A stretch of 9,721 bases of DNA from Chloroflexota bacterium (GCA_027625225.1 JAQBWG010000046.1:1-9721), one strand, 5' to 3'. Counted from the stretch's first letter, positions 1 to 6,554 are shown. The notes: generated from the sequence alone by a model not told the origin. Translations and numbers: made by a program.

Positions 1-2
1 GA

Positions 3-686
3 AATAACGACTTCAGCGTGGGCACGTCGCCCCGACTGGTGGTAGACGGATTCAACGGACGCATTAGCGTGAGCGCGGGTTCGGGTAACGTTATCCGCGT
101 GCAGGCCACGATTCGGGGGACCGACCGGGTGGAGTACAGCGCAACACAAAATGGCGACACGGTAACGGTATTCGCCAAACAGACCAGCAACCTGCTTTTT
201 CAAAGTCCGGGCGCGGATATCGAAATCACCGCGCCTGCCGGGACGACTGTAGACCTGGAGACCAGCAACGGCTCTATTGACGTGCAGGGGATGACGGTAT
301 CGGGCACCGTGAAAACGTCGAACGGACGGCTCACCCTGGGCGACGTTCGGGGTAGCTGGAATGCGAGAACAAGCAACGGCTCCATCACCGTCACCCGCTT
401 TCAGGGCAGCCTGGACCTGGAGACCTCTAACGGCAGTATCACCGTGGTGGGTGAGCTAACGGCTGGCGGCTCGAACGAGATGACCACGTCCAATGGCAAC
501 ATCAACATCACGCTGTCCGGCACGCCGAACGTGCATGTGGACGCCAGCACAAGCAACGGCGACGTGGAGAGCAAGCTGCCGGTGACCGCCACGTCGTTCG
601 GCGATTCGCATCTGATTGGCACCATTGGCACAGGCGGGACGGAACTGAGGCTGCGGTCGTCGAACGGCTCAATAACGATTCAGTAG
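3..686 (+). CDS. DUF4097-type beta-strand repeat protein, 5'-truncated by window edge
   Basis: The reading frame is open from base 3 without a stop, so the GTG at 18 is probably not the true start and the N-terminus (likely a signal or lipoprotein leader) lies outside the window. Numbered from that GTG, TSNG motifs begin at residues 82, 100, 118, 136, 157 and 178, with a final SSNG at 214, and a related FNGRI lies near residue 12. Each motif is followed by a short hydrophobic beta strand (SIDV, RLTL, SITV, NINI). This pattern of short strands separated by S-N-G turns is typical of the DUF4097/DUF4098 family, thought to form a right-handed beta-solenoid, usually on the cell surface or membrane-attached. 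No catalytic residues are evident and the function is unknown. The family call is firm; cellular location is inferred. The stop codon directly abuts the stop of the convergent purK. Confidence 0.85.
   Translation, partial: NNDFSVGTSPRLVVDGFNGRISVSAGSGNVIRVQATIRGTDRVEYSATQNGDTVTVFAKQTSNLLFQSPGADIEITAPAGTTVDLETSNGSIDVQGMTVSGTVKTSNGRLTLGDVRGSWNARTSNGSITVTRFQGSLDLETSNGSITVVGELTAGGSNEMTTSNGNINITLSGTPNVHVDASTSNGDVESKLPVTATSFGDSHLIGTIGTGGTELRLRSSNGSITIQ
258..680 (+). repeat. Protein-level TSNG repeat, period 18 or 21 residues
   Basis: Seven [TS]SNG motifs occur within the DUF4097 protein at spacings of 18, 18, 18, 21, 21 and 36 residues; the last equals two 18-residue units with one motif lost. Codons differ between copies (for example acc agc aac ggc, acg tcg aac gga, acg tcc aat ggc), so the DNA itself is not a recent tandem duplication. 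The repeat is maintained at protein level. Confidence 0.85.
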
Positions 687-1838
687 CTACTCCAGCTTCG
701 AACGCGATTCCTGCACCCGTTCCAGCGCCTCTTCAGGCGTCCTACCCGTTGCGGTGAGGTGGCCCATCTTACGTCCGGGCCGCGCCTCGGCCTTGCCGTA
801 CAGGTGCAGCTTCACGTCCGGCATCGTCAGCATCCCCTGCCAGTCGGGTTCGCCGTTCGCCCACAGGTCGCCCAGCAGGTTCGCCATGGCGACGGGGCGG
901 TAGAGTTCGGTTGAACCGAGGGGAAGCCCGCACACCGCGCGAATCACCTGCTCGAACTGCGAGGTCACCGCGGCGTCGAACGTCTGATGGCCGGAGTTGT
1001 GGGGGCGGGGAGCGAGTTCGTTCACCAGCAGCCGTCCGTCCTGCGTGAGAAACATCTCGACGGCGACCATGCCCACGAGGTCGAGCGCATTGGCGATGCC
1101 GATGGCAAGCGCTTCGGCCTGCTTGGCCAGGTTGGGCGAAATCATGGCGGGCATGACGGCGGTGTCGAGGATGTGGTTGGCGTGGGTGTTCTCGGACACG
1201 GGATAGCACAGTGCGGTGCCGTGGACGTCGCGGGCGACGATGACGGACAGCTCTTTGTCCAGTGCCACGAACTCCTCGACGATGGCCTCACGTCCGGCAA
1301 GCTCGTCCCAGGCGGCCAGCGCGTCTTCTGCCGAATCCAGCTTCCACTGTCCCTTGCCGTCGTAGCCGCCGGACGCCGTCTTGAGCACGGCTGGCGTGCC
1401 GATGTCGAGGAGCGCGTTCTTCAACGAATCGAGGTCGGTGACTGCGTGGAAGGCGGGAACAGGGACGTTGCTGTCGCGCAGGAAAGTCTTCTCGGCCACG
1501 CGGTTCTGGGCGATGCGGACGATGCCGCTGCCCGGACGGACGACGGCGTTCGGCTCGATGGCTTCGAGCGTGGCGGCGGGGATGTTCTCGAACTCGATGG
1601 TGACGGCGTCGCTGGTCTCAGCGAGGATGGCGGCGGAAACGATGTCGTCGTACTCAGCGACTATCCGGTCATCGGCGACCTGGCCCGCGGGGCAGTCCGG
1701 CGTGGGGTCGAGCACGACCACGCGGTATCCCATGCGCTTGGCGGCGATGGTCATCATGCGTCCGAGCTGTCCGCCGCCGAGTATGCCGATGGTGGCGCCG
1801 GGCAGGATGGGGTCGGTATTGGACGGGGAGGGTGTCAC
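687..1838 (-). CDS. purK: N5-carboxyaminoimidazole ribonucleotide synthase (PurK)
   Basis: ATP-grasp enzyme of purine synthesis that carboxylates AIR with bicarbonate and ATP to give N5-CAIR in the cytoplasm; PurE then rearranges the product. The 383-residue length is normal for the family. Visible elements are the N-terminal Rossmann-like glycine loop GILGGGQLGRM (residues 18-28), FENIP (83-87), the ATP-grasp loop KTASGGYDGKGQW (153-165), the metal/ATP-binding segment VNELAPRPHNSGH (272-284), and the small C-terminal domain ending near YGKAEARPGRKMGH. The start is a GTG at 1838. The next Met lies inside the glycine loop, so a later start is excluded, and a GGAAG lies about 10 bases upstream of the GTG. 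It follows purE after a 5-base gap and is the last gene of a DUF1801-purE-purK operon. No terminator is visible after it; its TAG abuts the TAG of the convergent gene. Confidence 0.97.
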   Translation of the reverse strand: MTPSPSNTDPILPGATIGILGGGQLGRMMTIAAKRMGYRVVVLDPTPDCPAGQVADDRIVAEYDDIVSAAILAETSDAVTIEFENIPAATLEAIEPNAVVRPGSGIVRIAQNRVAEKTFLRDSNVPVPAFHAVTDLDSLKNALLDIGTPAVLKTASGGYDGKGQWKLDSAEDALAAWDELAGREAIVEEFVALDKELSVIVARDVHGTALCYPVSENTHANHILDTAVMPAMISPNLAKQAEALAIGIANALDLVGMVAVEMFLTQDGRLLVNELAPRPHNSGHQTFDAAVTSQFEQVIRAVCGLPLGSTELYRPVAMANLLGDLWANGEPDWQGMLTMPDVKLHLYGKAEARPGRKMGHLTATGRTPEEALERVQESRSKLE

Positions 1839-1843
1839 GCGGA

Positions 1844-2341
1844 CTAGTCTTCCAGCTCGCGGTCCTTCAGGACGTTCTCAGTCTGGGCGGTGCGGAACTC
1901 GCGCACCTTCTCGCGTATCTCGGGGTACTTGACGCCGAGAATGGATGCGGCGAGCAACGCGGCGTTGATGGCGCCGGCGCGTCCGATGGCGAGGGTGCCG
2001 ACGGGGACGCCGCCGGGCATCTGCACGATGGAGAGCAGGGAGTCCATGCCGTCGAGCGCGGACGTTTGGATGGGCACGCCGAGGACGGGGAGTACGGTTT
2101 TGGAGGAGGCCATGCCGGGCAGGTGGGCCGCGCCGCCCGCCGCTGCGATGATGACTTCGATGCCACGCTCCTCGGCGGTGGAGGCGTACTCGAACAGCCA
2201 GTCGGGCGTGCGGTGCGCGGAGACGATCTTGCGCTCATGCGCGACGCCCAGTTCGGTGAGCATGTGCGACGCGTTGACCATAGTTTCCCAGTCGGACTTG
2301 CTGCCCATGATGATGCCGACGAGCGGTTGTTCGGTAGTCAT
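1844..2341 (-). CDS. purE: N5-carboxyaminoimidazole ribonucleotide mutase (PurE, class I)
   Basis: Small cytoplasmic enzyme (165 residues, normal length) that converts N5-CAIR into CAIR, the step after PurK. Diagnostic motifs are GSKSDW (residues 13-18), SAHRTP (41-46) with the conserved active-site His43, AAAGGAAHLPGM (66-77) with His73, and MPGGVPVGT (108-116). Presence of the purK partner and the motif spacing fit class I PurE (mutase) rather than the class II CO2-dependent type found where purK is absent. The ATG start at 2341 lies 3 bases after the TAA of the upstream DUF1801 gene and 503 bases of purE/gap precede purK, so the three genes are almost certainly cotranscribed and translationally linked. 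The local ribosome binding site (AAGAAG, about 7 bases upstream) is mediocre, consistent with reliance on upstream translation. Confidence 0.97.
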   Translation of the reverse strand: MTTEQPLVGIIMGSKSDWETMVNASHMLTELGVAHERKIVSAHRTPDWLFEYASTAEERGIEVIIAAAGGAAHLPGMASSKTVLPVLGVPIQTSALDGMDSLLSIVQMPGGVPVGTLAIGRAGAINAALLAASILGVKYPEIREKVREFRTAQTENVLKDRELED

Positions 2342-2344
2342 AGG

Positions 2345-2719
2345 TTACTTCTTTCGCTTGGTGGGGTCGCCCTGTGTTTTGTTGAGTTCCAAGGCGGCCT
2401 TCACGAAGTCCTGGAACGCTTTCTTGTTCACGCCCTCTGCGGACGTGAGCTTGACGTGGCGCATCTTTTCGCCGTCGCCCTCCAGCAGGCCGAGCGGGTC
2501 GGGCAGCTCGGCGCCGCGCCAGAAGCCGAAGTTCACGCTGTTCTTGTGCGCCTTGATGTAGGCGAAGGGGCCGTTGGACTCGTACACCGGCTGGGCCCAC
2601 TTGATGGACTCGCTGGCATCGGGCGCGGCCTCTTTGAGAAGCTGGCGAACCTGCGTGACGGCGTCCGCCTGCCAGCCGCTGAGCGTCTTCACATAGCCGT
2701 CTACCGTTTTTTCTGCCAC
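2345..2719 (-). CDS. DUF1801 (YdhG-like) family protein
   Basis: Predicted cytoplasmic protein of 124 residues. The sequence has the DUF1801 pattern: an N-terminal TVDGYV helix, then ESIKWAQPVYESNGPFAYIK, then a strand with NFGFWRGAEL, DPLGLLEGDG and a basic KMRHVKL segment. The family is widespread, its biochemical role is not established, and it has a compact fold resembling the frataxin-like/YdhG group. I chose the GTG at 2719 because a perfect GAGGAGG lies 8 bases upstream; an in-frame GTG at 2761 would add 14 residues (LYNLAANPEEARA...) with no Shine-Dalgarno sequence and would place that GAGGAGG inside the coding region. It is the first gene of an operon with purE and purK (gap of 3 bases to purE), but nothing in the protein suggests a role in purine synthesis. 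Confidence 0.88.
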   Translation of the reverse strand: MAEKTVDGYVKTLSGWQADAVTQVRQLLKEAAPDASESIKWAQPVYESNGPFAYIKAHKNSVNFGFWRGAELPDPLGLLEGDGEKMRHVKLTSAEGVNKKAFQDFVKAALELNKTQGDPTKRKK

Positions 2720-2727
2720 CGCACGGG

Positions 2728-2734
2728 CCTCCTC
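2728..2734 (-). promoter_or_regulatory. Shine-Dalgarno GAGGAGG deciding the DUF1801 start
   Basis: The minus strand reads GAGGAGG followed by an 8-base spacer and the GTG at 2719. This is the strongest ribosome binding site in the window and favours the shorter form of the protein. Confidence 0.75.
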
Positions 2735-2845
2735 AGGGTTTGCAGCTAGATTGTACAACACCAGGGGGTGCTGGAAAGGGTGTGAGAGTGGTTGGCTGTA
2801 TGATGGAGTGGCAGCAAGAACCGTCTATACAGGAGGCTCAACGCC

Positions 2846-3064
2846 ATGATTATCAAAGGATACTTCACCATCCCGACCGCCGCGGGAGGCTTTTTCCTCA
2901 GTTCGTGGATAGCCATGATTTTCTGGGGCATGCTCGCACCCGACTTCGGCCTGCCGACCGTCAGCTACGTGAAGGCCATGCTGGGCACCATCGCCATTTG
3001 GCTCACCGTCGCACCGCTCGCCGCAGCCACCACGAAGTCGGACGGGCGTAAGTCGGAGGCCTAG
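2846..3064 (+). CDS. Small two-helix membrane protein, unknown function
   Basis: A 72-residue protein that I do not recognise. It has two hydrophobic segments that look like membrane helices: about residues 11-32 (AAGGFFLSSWIAMIFWGMLAP) and about 43-61 (VKAMLGTIAIWLTVAPLAAA). A short polar loop DFGLPTVSY lies between them and a basic/polar tail (TTKSDGRKSEA) follows. The ATG is preceded by AGGAGG at 2831-2836 with a 9-base spacer, which makes translation very likely despite the small size. It diverges from the DUF1801-purEK operon and ends 4 bases before the end of the convergent SnoaL-like gene. A TATGAT at 2799-2804 could be a -10 element, but no matching -35 is seen. It could be a small integral membrane protein of unassigned family; the function cannot be inferred from context. 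Confidence 0.75.
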   Translation: MIIKGYFTIPTAAGGFFLSSWIAMIFWGMLAPDFGLPTVSYVKAMLGTIAIWLTVAPLAAATTKSDGRKSEA

Positions 3065-3068
3065 TCTC

Positions 3069-3488
3069 TTAGCCTAGCGGCTCCAATCGCACGTGGGCGA
3101 TCTGCTCCATCATGCCCAGGTTGTCCACAATCATCTGCTGTCTGGCAATCTTCCCGCCGCGTAGCGTGAAGATAGCGATGGCATCGTCCTGGACGTATTT
3201 GTTGGTGCCGGGGATGCCCCACAGCTCGCCCTTGTGCGTGCCGCCTGCGGTGATGTAGGCGATGACGGTGTCGCCCTCGGCATAGATGGCCTTGGTCTTA
3301 TGCGTGTTGTCGGGGATGGACTTGTAATAGTCCTTGGCGTAGCCCCGGTACGTCTCGGCATCGAACGGTTCACCCGCCGACACCACCACCTGGAAATCGT
3401 CGGTAATCATATCCGGGTTCGGCCCTTGAAAAGTATCCAGTTCCTCGATGTACTTCTTCACGAACGCCTTGTTCTGCTCTAGCGACAT
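3069..3488 (-). CDS. SnoaL-like / ester cyclase-like protein (NTF2-like fold)
   Basis: A 139-residue protein with the layout of SnoaL-like polyketide cyclase/ester cyclase proteins in the NTF2-like superfamily. The N-terminal helix is NKAFVKKYIEELDT, followed by D-M-I-T-DDFQVVVSAG, an AETYRGYAKDYYKSIPD helix, the strand HKTKAIYAEGDTVIAYITAGGTHKGELWGIPGT (residues 63-95), and the final beta strands DDAIAIFTLRGGKIARQQMIVDN with LGMMEQI at the end. This family mostly forms small dimeric alpha-beta barrels with a hydrophobic pocket, and members range from cyclases and isomerases to proteins of unknown function, so no substrate can be named. The ATG at 3488 is preceded by AAGGAG with a 6-base spacer, and a good sigma-70-type promoter lies upstream, so it is probably a single-gene unit. 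Confidence 0.85.
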   Translation of the reverse strand: MSLEQNKAFVKKYIEELDTFQGPNPDMITDDFQVVVSAGEPFDAETYRGYAKDYYKSIPDNTHKTKAIYAEGDTVIAYITAGGTHKGELWGIPGTNKYVQDDAIAIFTLRGGKIARQQMIVDNLGMMEQIAHVRLEPLG

Positions 3489-3524
3489 AAGTATCTCCTT
3501 AAGATATGCAAGTATGACCTAAGA

Positions 3525-3553
3525 ATCATGTCTGCCCTTATCCTCCAAGTCAA
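3525..3553 (-). promoter_or_regulatory. Candidate sigma-70-type promoter for the SnoaL-like gene
   Basis: On the minus strand TTGACT (complement of 3548-3553; 5 of 6 to consensus) is separated by exactly 17 bases from CATGAT (complement of 3525-3530; 4 of 6). Transcription would start near 3518, about 30 bases before the ATG, leaving room for the AAGGAG ribosome binding site. Confidence 0.5.
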
Positions 3554-3584
3554 CCGTCTTTGAAGACTGATGTACCATTGAGAT

Positions 3585-3983
3585 ATGAAGGCTTGGGTTC
3601 TGCTCGCAACATTGGTGACCATACTGGCACTCGCTTGCACTCCGTCGGACCCCGCGACCACTGCAACCGGACTGCTCCACGGCCAGGTGACCATCGGTCC
3701 ACTTGTGCCGGTGTTGCGCGAAGGCGAACCCACACCGACACCGAACCCCGCGGTCTACGCGGCCCGCAAGATTCTCGTCTCAAACGAAAAAGGTGACACA
3801 GTGCTACACGAAGTCTCGCTCAACCCCGACGGTACTTACCAGGTTGAACTGCCGGCAGGCTCGTACCGTGTGGATATCAACCGCATCGGCATAGATAGCA
3901 GTTCGCAGGTGCCTGTCGTGATTCGGATAGATGAAGGCGCAACCACCACGCTCGACATAGACATAGACACAGGCATCCGTTGA
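3585..3983 (+). CDS. Probable lipoprotein with a single Ig-like/carboxypeptidase-regulatory-like domain
   Basis: A 132-residue protein. The N-terminus MKAWVLLATLVTILALAC is a short positively started hydrophobic leader ending in Cys18. ALAC is not the strict LxxC lipobox but satisfies the looser bacterial lipoprotein pattern, and it is followed by a Thr/Pro linker (TPSDPATT). The rest is one beta-rich domain: GQVTIGPLVPV, a PTPTPNPA loop, then ARKILVSNEKGDTVLHEV, LNPDGTYQVELPAGSYRVDI and IRIDEGATTTLDIDI. The alternation and the DGTY/PAGSY turns resemble carboxypeptidase-regulatory-like or transthyretin-like folds, here as an isolated unit exposed outside the cell membrane. Function is unknown. 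The ribosome binding site is weak (GAG close to the ATG). Its TGA overlaps the TTG start of truD, so the two are cotranscribed. The fold assignment is inference. Confidence 0.8.
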   Translation: MKAWVLLATLVTILALACTPSDPATTATGLLHGQVTIGPLVPVLREGEPTPTPNPAVYAARKILVSNEKGDTVLHEVSLNPDGTYQVELPAGSYRVDINRIGIDSSSQVPVVIRIDEGATTTLDIDIDTGIR

Positions 3984-5161
3984 ACAACGCTTCCAAGACC
4001 GCCTACGCCTTCCGTCCCGACCCCGACGACTTTGTTGTCGAGGAGGTCTTGAACCTCGAACCGGGGCTGACCGGCGACCACGCTGTGTACCGCGCAACCA
4101 AGAAGCTGCTCACCACGCCCGAACTCCAGCGCCTCGTCGCCACCGAACTCGGAAAGCCTCCACGCACCGTCACCTTCCCCGCACTGAAGGACAAGCGCGC
4201 GGTGACATCGCAGCACTTCAGCATCAGCGGACGCGGGCCGACAAGTCTGAAGGGTAGGGGGTTCGACGCCATCTACGTGGGCCGGGTGACCCGTCCGTTG
4301 GGCCCCCACGACCTGGCTGGAAACCGCTTCACCATCACCTTGCGGTCGCTCACCGAAGACCGCATCGAGAGGGTGTCCGCCGCGCTTCGCGATGCGGCGA
4401 CCATCGGCCTCCCCAACTACTTCGACGAGCAGCGCTTCGCATCCTACACACCCGGCGGGCCGTTCATCGGCAAGGCCGTATTGCAACGCGACGCCGAAGG
4501 TGCGCTCAAGGCCTACATGGCGCACATCGCCGCGGGTGACCTGCCTCCCATCCGCAAGTTCAAGTCCTTTGTTATGGAGCACTGGGGCGACTGGAACGCC
4601 ATCCTCGATCAAGCACCGCAATCGAACTACCGTAGCATTCTGACGTTCCTCAAACAGCACCCGCGCGACTTCCGCAAGGCCATCAACCTCATCACCCCCG
4701 GACTCGTGCCCGTGCTCCTTGCCGCCTACCAAAGCTACCTCTGGAACCGGATGGCCTCGCGTGTTCTCGCCCGCAAGATACGCGGCTCGGCCAACAAACT
4801 TGGCCACATCGCCATCGCGGGAGAAAAGCTCTCCCTCTACCGAACGCTTACGCCCGAATCAACGGCGATGCTCCAAAGGCTCACCATCCCTTTGCCAAAC
4901 CACCGCATGGTGTTCACCGACACCGATGCCCGAAATGTCATGGGAGAGGTGTTAAGCGAAGAAGGACTCACTCCCGACGATATGAAGGCGCGGCTCATGA
5001 AACGGGCCTACCTCACCAAGAACATGCGGAGGGTCGTCATGTTCCCCGCCGACGTGGAAGTCGTACCGTCCGCATCGGACCGATTGGTAGTGAAGTACAC
5101 GCTGCCGCCCGGCAGCTACGGTACACTCGTCATCAAGACATTGCTGGCGCGGGCTACCTAA
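3980..5161 (+). CDS. truD: tRNA pseudouridine(13) synthase-like protein TruD
   Basis: TruD/Pus7-family enzyme that isomerises uridine to pseudouridine, in bacteria at position 13 of certain tRNAs. At 393 residues it is longer than E. coli TruD (about 350). Visible motifs are FRPDPDDFVVEE (residues 11-22), the catalytic segment ALKDKRAVTSQ (68-78) with the presumed nucleophile Asp71, LPNYFDEQRFAS (144-155), the TRUD insertion domain (about 160-330), and the C-terminal LPPGSYGTLVIKTLL (375-389). The catalytic motif is usually GxKD and the second motif usually ends QRFG; here both glycines are alanine. The start is a TTG at 3980 overlapping the lipoprotein stop as TTGA. No in-frame ATG or GTG lies upstream near enough, and starting later would remove the N-terminal motif. 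No Shine-Dalgarno is obvious, so initiation probably relies on coupling. Confidence 0.93.
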   Translation: MNNASKTAYAFRPDPDDFVVEEVLNLEPGLTGDHAVYRATKKLLTTPELQRLVATELGKPPRTVTFPALKDKRAVTSQHFSISGRGPTSLKGRGFDAIYVGRVTRPLGPHDLAGNRFTITLRSLTEDRIERVSAALRDAATIGLPNYFDEQRFASYTPGGPFIGKAVLQRDAEGALKAYMAHIAAGDLPPIRKFKSFVMEHWGDWNAILDQAPQSNYRSILTFLKQHPRDFRKAINLITPGLVPVLLAAYQSYLWNRMASRVLARKIRGSANKLGHIAIAGEKLSLYRTLTPESTAMLQRLTIPLPNHRMVFTDTDARNVMGEVLSEEGLTPDDMKARLMKRAYLTKNMRRVVMFPADVEVVPSASDRLVVKYTLPPGSYGTLVIKTLLARAT

Positions 5162-5201
5162 CCCAAAAAGAACACGGGCGCCTGTGTGCAAGCGCCCGTG
5201 T
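5162..5201 (-). terminator. Intrinsic terminator for the HtrA-like gene
   Basis: A perfect 10-base-pair stem, ACACGGGCGC (5172-5181) with GCGCCCGTGT (5192-5201), encloses a 10-base loop. On the minus strand it is followed by TCTTTTTGGG, a proper T-tract, whereas on the plus strand no T-run follows. It therefore fits termination of the leftward protease transcript, although the stem begins 11 bases after the truD stop and could also slow truD transcripts. Confidence 0.8.
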
Positions 5202-5205
5202 GGTT

Positions 5206-5230
5206 CAGACAGTCCGACTCTTGCTGTCTG
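5206..5230. repeat. Second inverted repeat between truD and the HtrA-like gene
   Basis: CAGACAG (5206-5212) and CTGTCTG (5224-5230) form a perfect 7-base inverted repeat around an 11-base loop, immediately next to the strong terminator hairpin. There is no long T-run on either side. It may assist termination or stabilise the 3' end of either transcript. Confidence 0.45.
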
Positions 5231-5253
5231 CCTTTGGAGGAGTCTTGTCCCGT

Positions 5254-6549
5254 TTAGCCGCTTGGCCGCGAACCCAGAGTAATCTCGATGGCCATTGGCT
5301 CGCCGTTCCTCAGCACACCAAGCGTTATCGTCTCGCCCGGCCGTGTCTTGCCCTGCAGGTACACGAGTAGCGCGTCCATTGACGTCACCGGAGTGCCGTC
5401 AACCGAAACGATAACGTCGCCGCCCACATCAAAGGTCTGCCCGTCAATAATGGCTGTCTGACCGCTGCCCCGCAGGTCCGAACCGGCTGCTGGTCCGTCC
5501 GGCAGCACCCGCGTTACCAGCGCACCGCGCGTGTTCGGCGCCAGGCCGATGGCCTGCGCCAGGCTCTGCGTCAGCGATGTGGCCTGGATGCCGATGTACG
5601 AGTACGCGATGGTGCCCGTATCGATAAGCTGCGACGCCACCCGCTTAACCGTATTCACCGGTACGGCGAACCCGATACCACTGCTCGAACCCGACTGGGA
5701 GAAAATCATGGTGTTGACGCCGATGACCTCGCCGTGCCTGTTCAACAACGGCCCACCGGAGTTGCCGGGGTTGATGGCCGCGTCCGTCTGAATGAGACCG
5801 GGAATCGCGAAGATATTGCTCTGCGTGGGCACCGTACGTCCCAGCGCGCTCACGATGCCTGTGGTGAGCGTAAAGTCCTGACTGAACGGATTGCCGATGG
5901 CCGCCGCAATTTGACCCACGAACAGTGCATCGCTGTCTCCCAGTGCCAGAGGACGCAGCGCTTTATCCGGCAGATCCACCTTGATAACCGCCAGGTCAGA
6001 ATTGGGGTCGGTGCCCACCACTTCGGCGGACGCTTCCGTGCCGTCGGCGAACACCACCGTGATGCTTGCCGCACTCGCCACGACGTGGTTGTTGGTAACG
6101 ATGTGGCCGTCCTCGCTCCACACGAACCCGGAGCCTTCGCCGTTGCCTCCGTTGGCCACCGTGATGCGGACGCCCACCACCGACGGCAGTGTCTCTTTGT
6201 AGATGCGTGCCAGCGTGGACTCGTACGCAGCCAGGATGTCGTCCTCGCTGATTTCCGCGACCTGCGGCTGATCGGTCGGCTCGGGATCGGCGTCGATAAC
6301 CTGGATTATCTGGCCACCGCTGCCTTCGCTCTCGGAGCCTTCCGACACCATGCCGGTCTGTGGAGACGGATTAGTGCCGCCACCGGCAATCGTCTCGACG
6401 ACCGCCACCTGTGTGTTCTCAACAGACTCTCCGGGCGCCGTCGGTGATGCAGCATCGTCGCTGCATGCCACGGCGGCGATAGCGATAAACATGGCGAAGG
6501 CCGCGAATACCAGAATGCCGCTCTTCCATCGTGTCTGTATCAGATTCAT
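5254..6549 (-). CDS. HtrA/DegP-like S1C serine protease with one PDZ domain, probable lipoprotein
   Basis: A 431-residue extracytoplasmic protease. The N-terminal hydrophobic segment (residues 11-28) ends in AVAC-S-D-D at Cys29, a permissive lipobox, so it is likely lipid-anchored; an uncleaved membrane anchor is the alternative. A Ser/Gly/Glu-rich linker (30-100) follows. The trypsin-like domain shows the full triad: TNNHVV (His155), SDLAVI (Asp185) and GNSGGP (Ser264), with the activation-loop region QTDAAINPGNSGG intact. A single PDZ domain covers about 317-425 (YIGIQATSL... to ...VLRNGEPM). HtrA proteases degrade or refold damaged envelope proteins. I chose the ATG at 6549: GAGG lies 5 bases upstream and the signal sequence begins there, whereas the in-frame GTG at 6594 would add 15 polar residues. 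It diverges from the PAP2 gene and ends at an intrinsic terminator. Confidence 0.93.
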   Translation of the reverse strand: MNLIQTRWKSGILVFAAFAMFIAIAAVACSDDAASPTAPGESVENTQVAVVETIAGGGTNPSPQTGMVSEGSESEGSGGQIIQVIDADPEPTDQPQVAEISEDDILAAYESTLARIYKETLPSVVGVRITVANGGNGEGSGFVWSEDGHIVTNNHVVASAASITVVFADGTEASAEVVGTDPNSDLAVIKVDLPDKALRPLALGDSDALFVGQIAAAIGNPFSQDFTLTTGIVSALGRTVPTQSNIFAIPGLIQTDAAINPGNSGGPLLNRHGEVIGVNTMIFSQSGSSSGIGFAVPVNTVKRVASQLIDTGTIAYSYIGIQATSLTQSLAQAIGLAPNTRGALVTRVLPDGPAAGSDLRGSGQTAIIDGQTFDVGGDVIVSVDGTPVTSMDALLVYLQGKTRPGETITLGVLRNGEPMAIEITLGSRPSG

Positions 6550-6554
6550 CAATA

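Noticed and set aside
987..1847. Long open frame (286 codons) on the plus strand opposite purK
   Set aside because: Gly/Asp/Val-rich translation with no recognisable motif; it is the antisense shadow of a clear ATP-grasp enzyme in high-GC DNA.
1832..2749. 305-codon plus-strand open frame opposite purE and the DUF1801 gene
   Set aside because: It spans two genuine genes and their gap, has low-complexity composition and shows no family resemblance.
2792..2829. TTGGCT and TCTATA as a promoter for the small membrane protein
   Set aside because: The spacer is 26 bases, far from the usual 16-18.
3492..3506. TATCT-CCTTA-AGATA inverted repeat around the ribosome binding site of the SnoaL-like gene
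   Set aside because: Only five AT-rich base pairs; too weak to claim an RNA thermometer or riboswitch.
3836..4807. 323-codon minus-strand open frame opposite the lipoprotein and truD
   Set aside because: TruD motifs on the other strand are unambiguous, and the antisense translation has no domain features.
5734..6447. 237-codon plus-strand open frame opposite the HtrA-like gene
   Set aside because: The protease triad and PDZ domain are intact on the minus strand; the shadow is His/Arg-rich without motifs.
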